IMG/VR virus record: IMGVR_UViG_3300001848_000583 | Span: 1 to 25,785 of that record | From: a virus | Reading direction: 5' to 3' (one strand) | DNA: 25,785 nucleotides | Shown here: positions 14,449 to 20,751 of the stretch, piece after piece | How positions within the stretch are numbered: the first letter of the stretch is position 1 | Layout of the letters: every line of letters begins with the position of its first letter | Program-made: the position numbers and the translations under genes | Notes under the pieces: generated by a model | Told to the model about the DNA's origin: nothing | Seen by the model: the letters and a program-made list of their open reading frames with translations, nothing else | The model's database searches: none

Positions 14449-14481
14449 CGTTTACACTCCGTTTATACTCCGTTAATACGA
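14449..14481 (+). repeat. Three tandem 11-base repeats in the gp32 leader
   Basis: Three consecutive units CGTTTACACTC, CGTTTATACTC and CGTTAATACGA lie just upstream of the gp32 ribosome binding site (AAAGGAAAA, 14481-14489). The first two differ at one position, the third is more degenerate. T4 gp32 represses its own translation by cooperative binding to an unstructured leader next to a pseudoknot, so these repeats may be an operator; that role is inference. Confidence 0.6.
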
Positions 14482-14491
14482 AAGGAAAATT

Positions 14492-15367
14492 ATGAGCTCA
14501 TTTGCATCTCTAAAAAAATCTTCAGGCAATCTGGAGACACTCACTAAAGCCATTGAGAAACTCAACATCTCAGATAGTGGCAAATCCGAAGATAAATTCT
14601 GGCGTCCAGAAGTAGACAAAGCTGGTAACGGTATGGCAACTTTCCGTTTCTTGCCTGCACCTCCTCAAGATGGTGATGACGGTCTACCCTGGGTCAAAGT
14701 CTTTTCTCATGGATTCCAGGGTCCTGGTGGCTGGTTGATTGATAACTGTTTGACAACCAAGAACCAACAATGTCCAGTTTGTGAACACAACAACCGTTTG
14801 TGGAACTCTGGCATTGAGGCCAACAAGGAAATCGTGCGTAAACAAAAACGCAAACTCAACTACATTGCCAACGTTTATATCGTCAGCGATCCAAAACATC
14901 CTGAGAACGAAGGACAAGTTAGATTGTTCAAGTTTGGTAAGAAAATCTTTGACAAGATTAACGAAGCAATGAATCCTGCTTTTGAGGATGAAACACCTAT
15001 CAATCCATTTGATTTGTGGAAAGGTGCAAACTTCAAATTGAAGATTCGTAAAGTTGATGGCTACCAAAACTATGACAAGTCCGAATTCGAATCACCATCT
15101 GCATTGATGAGTAACGATGAAGAACTTGAAAAGATTTGGAATCAGGAACATTCTCTACAAGATTTGGTTTCCGATAAAGAATTCAAGTCTTATGATGACC
15201 TGAAAGCTCGTTTGGATAAAGTTTTGGGTGCTACTGATGTACCTAAGACTACTGTTGAACAGGCTCGTGCAAAAGTGCCTTCACTTCCTCCAAGAGCTGA
15301 ACATGATATCGCATCAGACGATGATGATGATATGGCTTATTTCAGCAAGTTGGCTGAACAAGACTAA
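14492..15367 (+). CDS. 32: gp32 single-stranded DNA-binding protein
   Basis: A 291-residue homologue of T4 gp32 (301 residues), the cooperative ssDNA-binding protein of replication, recombination and repair. The zinc site is conserved: His73, Cys86, Cys94 and Cys97 (HGFQ...DNC...CPVC), with His-Cys and Cys-Cys spacings close to T4 (His64, Cys77, Cys87, Cys90). The core includes FRFLPAPP and KRKLNYIANVYIVSDP, as in T4-type SSBs. The N-terminal FASLKKSSGNLETL carries the basic 'LAST-like' segment for cooperativity, and the C-terminus is acidic (DIASDDDDDMAYFSKL), the protein-interaction tail. Strong Shine-Dalgarno AAAGGAAAA. It follows gp33-gp59-HAD and ends at a strong terminator, so it closes this operon. 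Confidence 0.95.
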   Translation: MSSFASLKKSSGNLETLTKAIEKLNISDSGKSEDKFWRPEVDKAGNGMATFRFLPAPPQDGDDGLPWVKVFSHGFQGPGGWLIDNCLTTKNQQCPVCEHNNRLWNSGIEANKEIVRKQKRKLNYIANVYIVSDPKHPENEGQVRLFKFGKKIFDKINEAMNPAFEDETPINPFDLWKGANFKLKIRKVDGYQNYDKSEFESPSALMSNDEELEKIWNQEHSLQDLVSDKEFKSYDDLKARLDKVLGATDVPKTTVEQARAKVPSLPPRAEHDIASDDDDDMAYFSKLAEQD

Positions 15368-15390
15368 AAACAACTTCTTATGTTGTTGCA

Positions 15391-15414
15391 ACCCCGCCTA
15401 GTGCGGGGTTTTTT
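15391..15414 (+). terminator. Rho-independent terminator after gp32
   Basis: GC-rich stem ACCCCGC / GCGGGGT with loop CTAGT, followed by an uninterrupted T-run. A preceding AT-rich hairpin (AACAAC/GTTGTT) lies at 15369-15387. It ends the plus-strand operon; the minus-strand gene stop lies two bases beyond, so it also separates convergent units. Confidence 0.92.
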
Positions 15415-15415
15415 A

Positions 15416-16822
15416 TTACACCAATCGGGTGGAACCCATAATCATTCGCATGAATGTTGGTTCATCATTGTGTACGGCAATCTCACTTAACTTAGAAATT
15501 CTTTGTTGCTGATTGTTTTTATTTTGTATTACATTATTTACTGTAGTTTGCGCTTGTTTGTTTGGTACTGATGGTAAATTAGCTGCAACATTTTCTGCCA
15601 TAACTGTATTCAATGCGTTTGATGTTGTGGGCATTGATGCTGCATTTTGTCTGGCTAATCTTGCTGTTTCTGCATCAGTTTCATTAGGCATTGCAGTTGC
15701 GGCTGGTTTAACTGGTTCTGCGCTAGATTTTTTAATTGGATTTGCATTTTCATCCAATCGAATATAACCCTGTTTCTTTTCCTGTTCAGTTAAACCAGTT
15801 TTCTCATCAAAACCAAGTTCTTCAAGATATTTTTTTTGTAAATCACTATCTTTCCAAAATGCAAAAGACTTCTTATTTGAAGGTCTTTCGGAAAGCAATT
15901 TGTCTTTTCTTTTTTGCACAACGTTTTCATCTGATGGTTCTTGTGCTGCCATTATAGCTGCACCTTCAGTTGAAACATCAGCAGCCTTAGATAATCCTTC
16001 TGCTGTTTTTTTGTTTGCTTCCTCTGATGATTGACTAATCAACCAGTAAGCTAAAGCACCGGCAGCTGCCATACCCAAAACTACAGGATTCATAAGAATA
16101 AGTCGGAACAAATTGCTACCTAAAAATTGCAATAGAGGTCCCGCAAGAGAAGAAAGGTTTTTCAACCAAGAAAAAGGACTTAGTGCAGTATCAATTATGC
16201 CTTGTACCATTTCTTTTATTTTCGATAGAATACCTTCAACTAAACCACCAAAATCAAAACCATCTTTTTGTTCCGTTTTTGTCACAGCCTGTGCTGTTGA
16301 TTTACCTGTTTTTAATTTTGTGAGTGCTTCGATAAATTCTTTATGTCGTTTTTCCGATTCAATTTCTCTTTCTTCTTTAAAGTTTTCTTCTTTTTCTTTT
16401 CTTCTGATATCCTTATCAGTAGATGTTTTTAGAAAACTATAAATCTTCAACAGTTGTTCGTTGATACCTTCTATATCACCACCTTCACCAACACCTGATG
16501 TTATTCTTGATGCAGTTCCTTTTCCAGCAACACGAATCGGTCTGTTACGACCAGTAAAATATTCAATATCACGTATATCACGACCCATCAATCTACCAAG
16601 TAAAGCAGGCGCAAGTTTAGAACCACCTGTCAAAAACTTTGCAATATTTAAAGGATCAAACTTTTCTTTGATGCCTTTTATCTTTGACTGTGCTTTTAAT
16701 GATATAGTTCGACCAACCGCTTTAGTGATTGATTTTTCATAGAGTAATTGGTCTGCCAATAAATCGGTTACTTTTGTACCACGAATTCTTCTGGCTTTTT
16801 GATATGTTAAACCTTGATCCAT
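15416..16822 (-). CDS. Putative tail/baseplate-associated structural protein with hydrophobic core segment
   Basis: A 468-residue protein I cannot name securely. The basic N-terminus is followed by AKFLTGGSKLAPALLGRLMG (61-80) and a charged coiled-coil-like block (139-170, RRKEKEENFKEEREIESEKR). A long hydrophobic stretch follows at about 226-263 (LAGPLLQFLGSNLFRLILM, VVLGMAAAGALAYWLI), then a Lys/Gln/Ala-rich tail ending in NNVIQNKNNQQQ and DEPTFMRMIMG. The block at 139-170 and the C-terminal NNV..N...D...F.R pattern recur in the upstream lysozyme-domain protein, so the two are partly paralogous. Hydrophobic and coiled segments and position in the baseplate operon fit a tape-measure-like or hub-associated protein ejected into the host membrane. 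That role is inference. Confidence 0.68.
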   Translation of the reverse strand: MDQGLTYQKARRIRGTKVTDLLADQLLYEKSITKAVGRTISLKAQSKIKGIKEKFDPLNIAKFLTGGSKLAPALLGRLMGRDIRDIEYFTGRNRPIRVAGKGTASRITSGVGEGGDIEGINEQLLKIYSFLKTSTDKDIRRKEKEENFKEEREIESEKRHKEFIEALTKLKTGKSTAQAVTKTEQKDGFDFGGLVEGILSKIKEMVQGIIDTALSPFSWLKNLSSLAGPLLQFLGSNLFRLILMNPVVLGMAAAGALAYWLISQSSEEANKKTAEGLSKAADVSTEGAAIMAAQEPSDENVVQKRKDKLLSERPSNKKSFAFWKDSDLQKKYLEELGFDEKTGLTEQEKKQGYIRLDENANPIKKSSAEPVKPAATAMPNETDAETARLARQNAASMPTTSNALNTVMAENVAANLPSVPNKQAQTTVNNVIQNKNNQQQRISKLSEIAVHNDEPTFMRMIMGSTRLV

Positions 16823-16825
16823 TTT

Positions 16826-18190
16826 TTAACCTTTTGTTACTCGTTCGAAAGCGGATCTATCATCCACTTTAACTGGTGCTGTTTGAGAAGATTGAGAAGA
16901 ATTCACAGTAACATTGTTTATTGTTCTTTCCATGGCACTTTGATCTTTCATACTGTTTTTTGTATCTTTGTTTTCTGTGGACATAGAATCAACTTTTTGT
17001 CCAGTTGTTGGTGTAATTACATTTGGTCCGGTTGTTTGAATTTTTTTACCATTACGAATCATATCAACAATTTTTACTGCACGATTACCTACTTGTTTAT
17101 ACCAAAGACTATCTTTTAATCCATCAGCTGCCTTATCGAAATTACCAGATTCTAAAGCGGCAACTGTATTTTTCCATAAGAGTTCATTATTATTTTTATT
17201 CTTTATTGCGAACCAACTTCCCATATTATATGTCAAATCTATCATAGCTGCTTGACCTGTTTCATTGGCTAAAGCCCAACCAGGAGTTTTCATGGCCATT
17301 GCTTTATGTTTTTCATAATCATCATCAAATAACTTTTGTATTTGTTCATTTGTCATTGCAGGCGTTGTATTATTTTTCTTATCGTTGGGTCCGCCGTTGT
17401 TTTTATATGCTTCGTATTCTGGAGGCAATGATTTGCCGTCACCAATAAGATGGCCAACACCAATGGTCCATAAACCTTTTGTATCTTTATAAGGATAATT
17501 AACAACACCTTCATGTTGCATAATCATTTTTTTAGTTGCAGCTTCTGTTCCGGATGGAATAACAGGTTTAACTGGTTCTACCTTAGGTGTTGGCTTAGTT
17601 GGTTCTACCTTGGCTGGAGGTTTAGGAGCTTCAGGTGGTTTGACAGGTTCGACCTTTGGTTTTGGAATCTCAGCAGGTTTAACTGGTTCTGCCGTTGGCT
17701 TTACTTCCGGCTTTACTTCAGGTTTTGCCGCAGGCTTTGGTGCTTCAGCTTTAGGTGTAGGTTTTGCTGCTTCAGGTTTTGCCGCAGGCTTTGGTGCTTC
17801 TGGCTTTTCAGCTGGTTTAGGTAGTTCTGCTTTTGGTTTTGGTGCTTCAACAGGCTTTTCTACCTGTTTTGCTTTTTGTTCCTGTTTTACTTTCTTTGTT
17901 TCTTTTTCTATCTTTTTCTCGATAGTTTTTTTAGCAGGTCTTTTGACAGTCAGAGCCTTTAATATTTCTCTGTGTCTTTGTTTTTCTAAGCGTTCTTCCG
18001 CTTTACTATTTTTAAGATTATCTTTATATTCTTTATCTCTAAAATCTTCTCTTTGAACAAGCATTTTATGAATGCCAGAAATTATCTCTGTGCTTGAAGA
18101 ATTTGGACCAATAGAATCCTTGGGCTTTCTACTGAATAGGCCCATCATTTTACCAAAAATTCCCTTGCTTTTATCAGATACTTCAGGCAT
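16826..18190 (-). CDS. Tail-associated protein with T4-lysozyme-type (GH24) domain and Pro/Ala/Lys linker
   Basis: A 454-residue modular protein. Residues 1-82 hold a charged helical region ending in RLEKQRHREILKALT, shared with the downstream gene product. Residues about 110-212 are a low-complexity linker of PKPAAKPE-type repeats, like rigid TonB-style spacers. Residues about 214-385 are a GH24 lysozyme: HEGVVNYPYKDTKGLWTIGV places Glu227, Asp236 and Thr242 with exactly the T4 lysozyme spacing (Glu11, Asp20, Thr26), and MIDLTYNMG and NRAVKIVDM fit later helices. The C-terminal tail ends in INNVTVNSS and DDRSAFERV. In T4 the tail lysozyme is the middle domain of gp5; here it sits alone, inside the gp26 operon. 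It is probably virion-borne and locally digests peptidoglycan during injection. Confidence 0.85.
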   Translation of the reverse strand: MPEVSDKSKGIFGKMMGLFSRKPKDSIGPNSSSTEIISGIHKMLVQREDFRDKEYKDNLKNSKAEERLEKQRHREILKALTVKRPAKKTIEKKIEKETKKVKQEQKAKQVEKPVEAPKPKAELPKPAEKPEAPKPAAKPEAAKPTPKAEAPKPAAKPEVKPEVKPTAEPVKPAEIPKPKVEPVKPPEAPKPPAKVEPTKPTPKVEPVKPVIPSGTEAATKKMIMQHEGVVNYPYKDTKGLWTIGVGHLIGDGKSLPPEYEAYKNNGGPNDKKNNTTPAMTNEQIQKLFDDDYEKHKAMAMKTPGWALANETGQAAMIDLTYNMGSWFAIKNKNNNELLWKNTVAALESGNFDKAADGLKDSLWYKQVGNRAVKIVDMIRNGKKIQTTGPNVITPTTGQKVDSMSTENKDTKNSMKDQSAMERTINNVTVNSSQSSQTAPVKVDDRSAFERVTKG

Positions 18191-18379
18191 TTACTTTCTC
18201 ATTCGTTCTTTTAGTTTTCTATTTTCTTCTTCAAGATACTGAATTAACAAAGTCACATAAATGTCCCGTTCCCACGGTATCATATTTTCAAGTTCAGTTA
18301 GACTATATTTGTGGTGTTGTATCAATCCAAAATTAGTCTTATAGTAATTCTTTAAATCATCATAACAAATTAAAATACG
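18191..18379 (-). CDS. -1 frameshift extension of gp26 (tail-chaperone 'T'-like segment)
   Basis: A 62-codon frame directly following gp26 and reading in its -1 frame, ending one codon before the lysozyme-gene ATG (TAAATG). It encodes YYKTNFGLIQHHKYSLTELE followed by NMIPWERDIYVTLL and a charged helix ending KERMRK. The pattern FGLxxHHxYSLxELExMxPWERxxY looks conserved rather than random. There is no usable start codon before the conserved part (the only ATG is inside ENMIPW). It would be made by slippage on TTTTTTC at 18379-18385, giving a fusion of about 302 residues, analogous to lambda gpG/gpGT. The frame and heptamer are seen; the frameshift is inferred. Confidence 0.72.
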   Translation of the reverse strand, partial: RILICYDDLKNYYKTNFGLIQHHKYSLTELENMIPWERDIYVTLLIQYLEEENRKLKERMRK

Positions 18380-19098
18380 AAAAAATTTTCAAGACCCTCA
18401 ACTTCCATGTTGTGTATAAAACCACACTTTGAACATGTCAACATAATGTTTTTCTTCATCTTTGGTAGGTTCTCAAAAAACTTTTCAATCTTTTCAAATT
18501 GAGCCTGGTTTAATTGCTCAATAAATTCCAACAATTCTTCTTTCGTTGTTTCTTTTGCATAATAAAACTGTTCGCCATCATAAATGTATTCAATAGAACT
18601 TGCAATCATATTAAATGTTACATCAGTAACGTTATCAATATTTACAGAATCTTTGATGATGCCAAACTTTGGATATCTCATTTTCACAATAAGTTTATCT
18701 GTAATTTTTATTTCAGGATCAACCTTTTCTTCCCACTCCGGTTTAATTGTGGTAAGATCAATTTTGGTTTCCATAATATTACCACACTCTTTATCACCAA
18801 GATCGTTGTTACAACGGTATTTTGATTCTACCACTTCACCCACGGATTTAGCACGGAGGTTAATGAAGTAATACTCAACATCAAGTATTGGAAAATCGTC
18901 TATATCGATTCCTGGCGTCAGGGTACATACATTTAATATCTCTCTGACATTATATTGTATTGTCTCTGCATCACCGGATTCCATGGCCATCATCAAGTTT
19001 TTTTGTTCCTTGACTAGGAATGGTCGGTATTTAATTTTCTTTCCAGAAAGTGGCAATTCAAGTTCATATGTTGGCACTTCAAGTTTTGGTAAAGCCAT
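18370..19098 (-). CDS. 26: gp26-like baseplate protein / putative tail assembly chaperone
   Basis: A 242-residue protein of the T4 gp26 (T4 baseplate protein) family. The N-terminus LPKLEVPTYELELPLSGKKI followed by KYRPFLVKEQKNLMMAMESGD is the family hallmark. Then come DIDDFPILDVEYYFINLRAKS, a cysteine pair region (RCNNDLGDKEC) and a C-terminal CSKCGFIH, possibly a zinc ribbon. T4 gp26 (208 residues) is described as a hub component. The architecture of this gene plus its -1 extension suggests a chaperone-type role, as for lambda gpG. Strong Shine-Dalgarno (GAGGAG before ATG on the minus strand). The zero-frame protein ends ENFFVF, five codons after the slippery heptamer begins. Confidence 0.85.
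   Translation of the reverse strand: MALPKLEVPTYELELPLSGKKIKYRPFLVKEQKNLMMAMESGDAETIQYNVREILNVCTLTPGIDIDDFPILDVEYYFINLRAKSVGEVVESKYRCNNDLGDKECGNIMETKIDLTTIKPEWEEKVDPEIKITDKLIVKMRYPKFGIIKDSVNIDNVTDVTFNMIASSIEYIYDGEQFYYAKETTKEELLEFIEQLNQAQFEKIEKFFENLPKMKKNIMLTCSKCGFIHNMEVEGLENFFVF
18379..18385 (-). promoter_or_regulatory. Canonical -1 ribosomal slippery heptamer U UUU UUC
   Basis: On the minus strand the gp26 codons read GAA AAT TTT TTC GTA TTT TAA. The last T of AAT plus TTT TTC forms T_TTT_TTC, a canonical X_XXY_YYZ slip site in the correct phase. Slipping by -1 gives TTT TTT CGT ATT and enters exactly the open frame that runs to 18191. No strong downstream stem or pseudoknot was obvious. 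Confidence 0.75.
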
Positions 19099-19112
19099 AA
19101 TATCTCCTCAGT

Positions 19113-19652
19113 TTAAATGACAAATGTTCTATTGAACCATCTTGTATAAGCAAAAGTTACAGTTAATTTATGATAACCATCAGCAGCCCAATCTAAATCC
19201 ATCTGATTGATGGACATTGGATAACATTCGTAGAAATCAGCTGCATATGTTAATTTGTTTTGATTGTCGTATTGGTTGACAGTCAAGTATGTTGCATAAT
19301 CAGATTTATATTTAAAGTTGTTTGTAAAAGCAGGATTGATGTATTCCATCCATGTATCAAAGATATATTTCTGGTTCATTTCAGAATCAACAATGAATGT
19401 TAAATCTAAATCATTGTATGTTGTTAGATATGGATGTTTTTCGATTGGACCGTATGTTTTTTGTTCTGCCGTTGCAAACGTTCTGCTTGGCAATTGTGCA
19501 TTTTCACAACTGTATTTTAATGTTCTGTTTGCGTTTGGTTGACCAGCAAAAACAGATAATACGGGAGGAATAACAATATTAACATCAAAACGATGTGGTC
19601 TTGCAAGTTCCTTTTTAAAATTGGCTCTGAATTCTGATATGCTTCCTGCCAT
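19113..19652 (-). CDS. T4 tail-tube-superfamily protein (gp54/gp19-like)
   Basis: A 179-residue protein from the ATG at 19652 (an upstream in-frame ATG at 19688 would overlap the previous gene and lacks a Shine-Dalgarno, while AAGGAC stands before 19652). The N-terminus SISEFRANFKKELARPHRFD, the strand pair LKYSCENAQLPSRTFAT, DLDLTFIVDSEMNQKYIFDT with WMEYINP, and the final strand KLTVTFAYTRWFNRTF are typical of the T4 gp19 tail-tube fold. Tube proteins of this superfamily also include the gp54 initiator and gp48 cap. Because it sits in the baseplate cluster rather than next to the sheath gene, gp54 (tail tube initiator) is the better guess, but it is as short as gp19. Overlaps the upstream stop by one base (TAATG). 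Confidence 0.78.
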   Translation of the reverse strand: MAGSISEFRANFKKELARPHRFDVNIVIPPVLSVFAGQPNANRTLKYSCENAQLPSRTFATAEQKTYGPIEKHPYLTTYNDLDLTFIVDSEMNQKYIFDTWMEYINPAFTNNFKYKSDYATYLTVNQYDNQNKLTYAADFYECYPMSINQMDLDWAADGYHKLTVTFAYTRWFNRTFVI

Positions 19653-20272
19653 TATATTGTCCTTATTTGTTCTACTGATTCTTGCCAAACTGTTTTGGCA
19701 CTTTCTTTTTTAAATTGTTGTATTGGTAAATATAACGCAATATCCCACTCTTGTGGTTCAATCGATAGAATTTTGGACCTGATGTGGCTATACAGATATT
19801 TTTTGATACAAGGCCTAAATTCTCTATATCTCTTTGATGAATCTAATATTGGATACGTAATTCTTATTCTTTTAATTTCATCTTCATCATTATAAATGGC
19901 CAACGGCATCAACTTTCTCATAAAATTGATACGATATTTGATTGGCAGATAATGTAGGTTTAAACCAATAAAACCATCTGGTTCTCTTTTCAATGGCATC
20001 ACCAATGGAAAGGTATCATAATATGGCAACTCGGCTTTTGTTTTTGGATTGTAAAAGAAATAGTACAATCCACCAATCAAAAACTTTTGTCTGTCACTTG
20101 CTCGAACATAACGATGTGTTTCTTTTGTCAAAGGTCTAACCATCGTATAAGGATTTCTTAGACTTTGCACTCTTTTCATCAACCAATTCAAAGACTCACG
20201 GCTCATCGTGTTGTATTGAGCCGCCAGTTTTTCGTCTGATAATGTGGTAAGTATAGAAGGTTTTGTAGCCAT
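19652..20272 (-). CDS. Conserved T4-like virion protein, possibly gp2-like DNA end protector
   Basis: A 206-residue protein with a recognisable T4-like aquatic-phage pattern: SLNWLMKRVQSL near the N-terminus, FLIGGLYYFFYNPKTKAELP then YYDTFPLVMPLKREPDGFIG and LNLHYLPIKYRINFMRKL (about 85-135), and a basic C-terminal half (YREFRPCIKKYLYSHIRSKI). Proteins of this type lie beside gp4 in related phages. In T4 the order is 3-2-4-53-5, so gp2 (DNA end protector, a head-completion protein) is a candidate. gp53 is excluded because it is found elsewhere (21767-22366). The name is a context-based suggestion; family membership among T4-like structural proteins is firmer than the specific role. Confidence 0.6.
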   Translation of the reverse strand: MATKPSILTTLSDEKLAAQYNTMSRESLNWLMKRVQSLRNPYTMVRPLTKETHRYVRASDRQKFLIGGLYYFFYNPKTKAELPYYDTFPLVMPLKREPDGFIGLNLHYLPIKYRINFMRKLMPLAIYNDEDEIKRIRITYPILDSSKRYREFRPCIKKYLYSHIRSKILSIEPQEWDIALYLPIQQFKKESAKTVWQESVEQIRTI

Positions 20273-20285
20273 TACAATATTTAGG

Positions 20286-20720
20286 TTAGAGTCCTAGATG
20301 ATCTTCTGTCAGAATTTTAAACTCCCAACCACGGTCTTTACAATATTCTATGGCTGATTTCCATTTGGCTTGATTGACACCCCATGTGGCAACTTCAGTA
20401 ATGTACTGTTTTGTGACACGTTTCTTTTTTTCTGGTGGTTGTGTCTGTTTTTTTGGTTTAACCTCTAACATCATTGTTCTGGTCTTTCCATCTTGTGTTT
20501 TTACTTTTACAAGAAAGTCTGGAAAGTAACGATGCCACTTATTGTCCACAGGAGAATGATATGGAATGGCGATTTCTTCCGATGCCCATGTCACTATACT
20601 TGGATTTTTATCGAGCCAGGTCATCACCCTCGCTTCCCATGTAGAGCGATAAATGATATTGTTAGGGTCTCCTGCGTATTTACCAGGGTTTTTGGGTCTG
20701 AATGTTCCGGAATATGCCAT
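20286..20720 (-). CDS. 4: gp4-like head completion protein with TnsA-type nuclease fold
   Basis: A 144-residue homologue of T4 gp4 (150 residues), a head-completion protein with a TnsA-like PD-(D/E)XK nuclease fold. Motifs: GTFRPKNPGKYAGDPNNIIY with RSTWEARVMTWLDKNPS (the N-terminal Glu of TnsA-type nucleases in WEAR), HRYFPDFLVK (metal-binding Asp in PDF), then MMLEVKPKKQT (catalytic Glu-x-Lys). The order WE..PD..ExK is the complete active site. It is the first gene of the minus-strand operon. Its ATG shares bases with a late promoter core on the plus strand, so the two divergent operons start within about 35 bases of each other. Confidence 0.85.
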   Translation of the reverse strand: MAYSGTFRPKNPGKYAGDPNNIIYRSTWEARVMTWLDKNPSIVTWASEEIAIPYHSPVDNKWHRYFPDFLVKVKTQDGKTRTMMLEVKPKKQTQPPEKKKRVTKQYITEVATWGVNQAKWKSAIEYCKDRGWEFKILTEDHLGL

Positions 20721-20725
20721 AAATA
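20718..20725 (+). promoter_or_regulatory. T4-type late promoter core (CATAAATA)
   Basis: Seven of eight match to the T4 late core, 27 bases upstream of the gp48 ATG at 20752, the same core-to-ATG distance as at the tail-fibre late promoter. It overlaps the start codon of gp4 on the other strand. This positional repeat supports a real late promoter for the plus-strand baseplate operon. Confidence 0.68.
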
Positions 20726-20734
20726 GTATATATA

Positions 20735-20748
20735 TTTTTCCGGAAAAA
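20735..20748. repeat. 14-bp perfect palindrome between divergent baseplate operons
   Basis: TTTTTCCGGAAAAA is perfectly self-complementary and lies centrally in the short divergent region between gp4 (minus) and gp48 (plus). It could bind a dimeric regulator or form a 5' hairpin in either transcript; the GGA inside is also the best Shine-Dalgarno candidate for gp48. Function unknown. Confidence 0.6.
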
Positions 20749-20751
20749 ATA

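Noticed and set aside
17513-18056. Plus-strand frames of 103 and 148 codons opposite the lysozyme gene
   Set aside because: They mirror the PKPAAKPE repeat region; composition (Trp/Phe/Arg or Gly/Phe/Ala) is that of a repeat shadow.
20653-20751. Extended N-terminus of the gp48-like protein starting at 20653
   Set aside because: It would overlap gp4 by 68 bases on the other strand and precede the late promoter; the protein after 20752 begins with the family-like MAVSIIQNYG.
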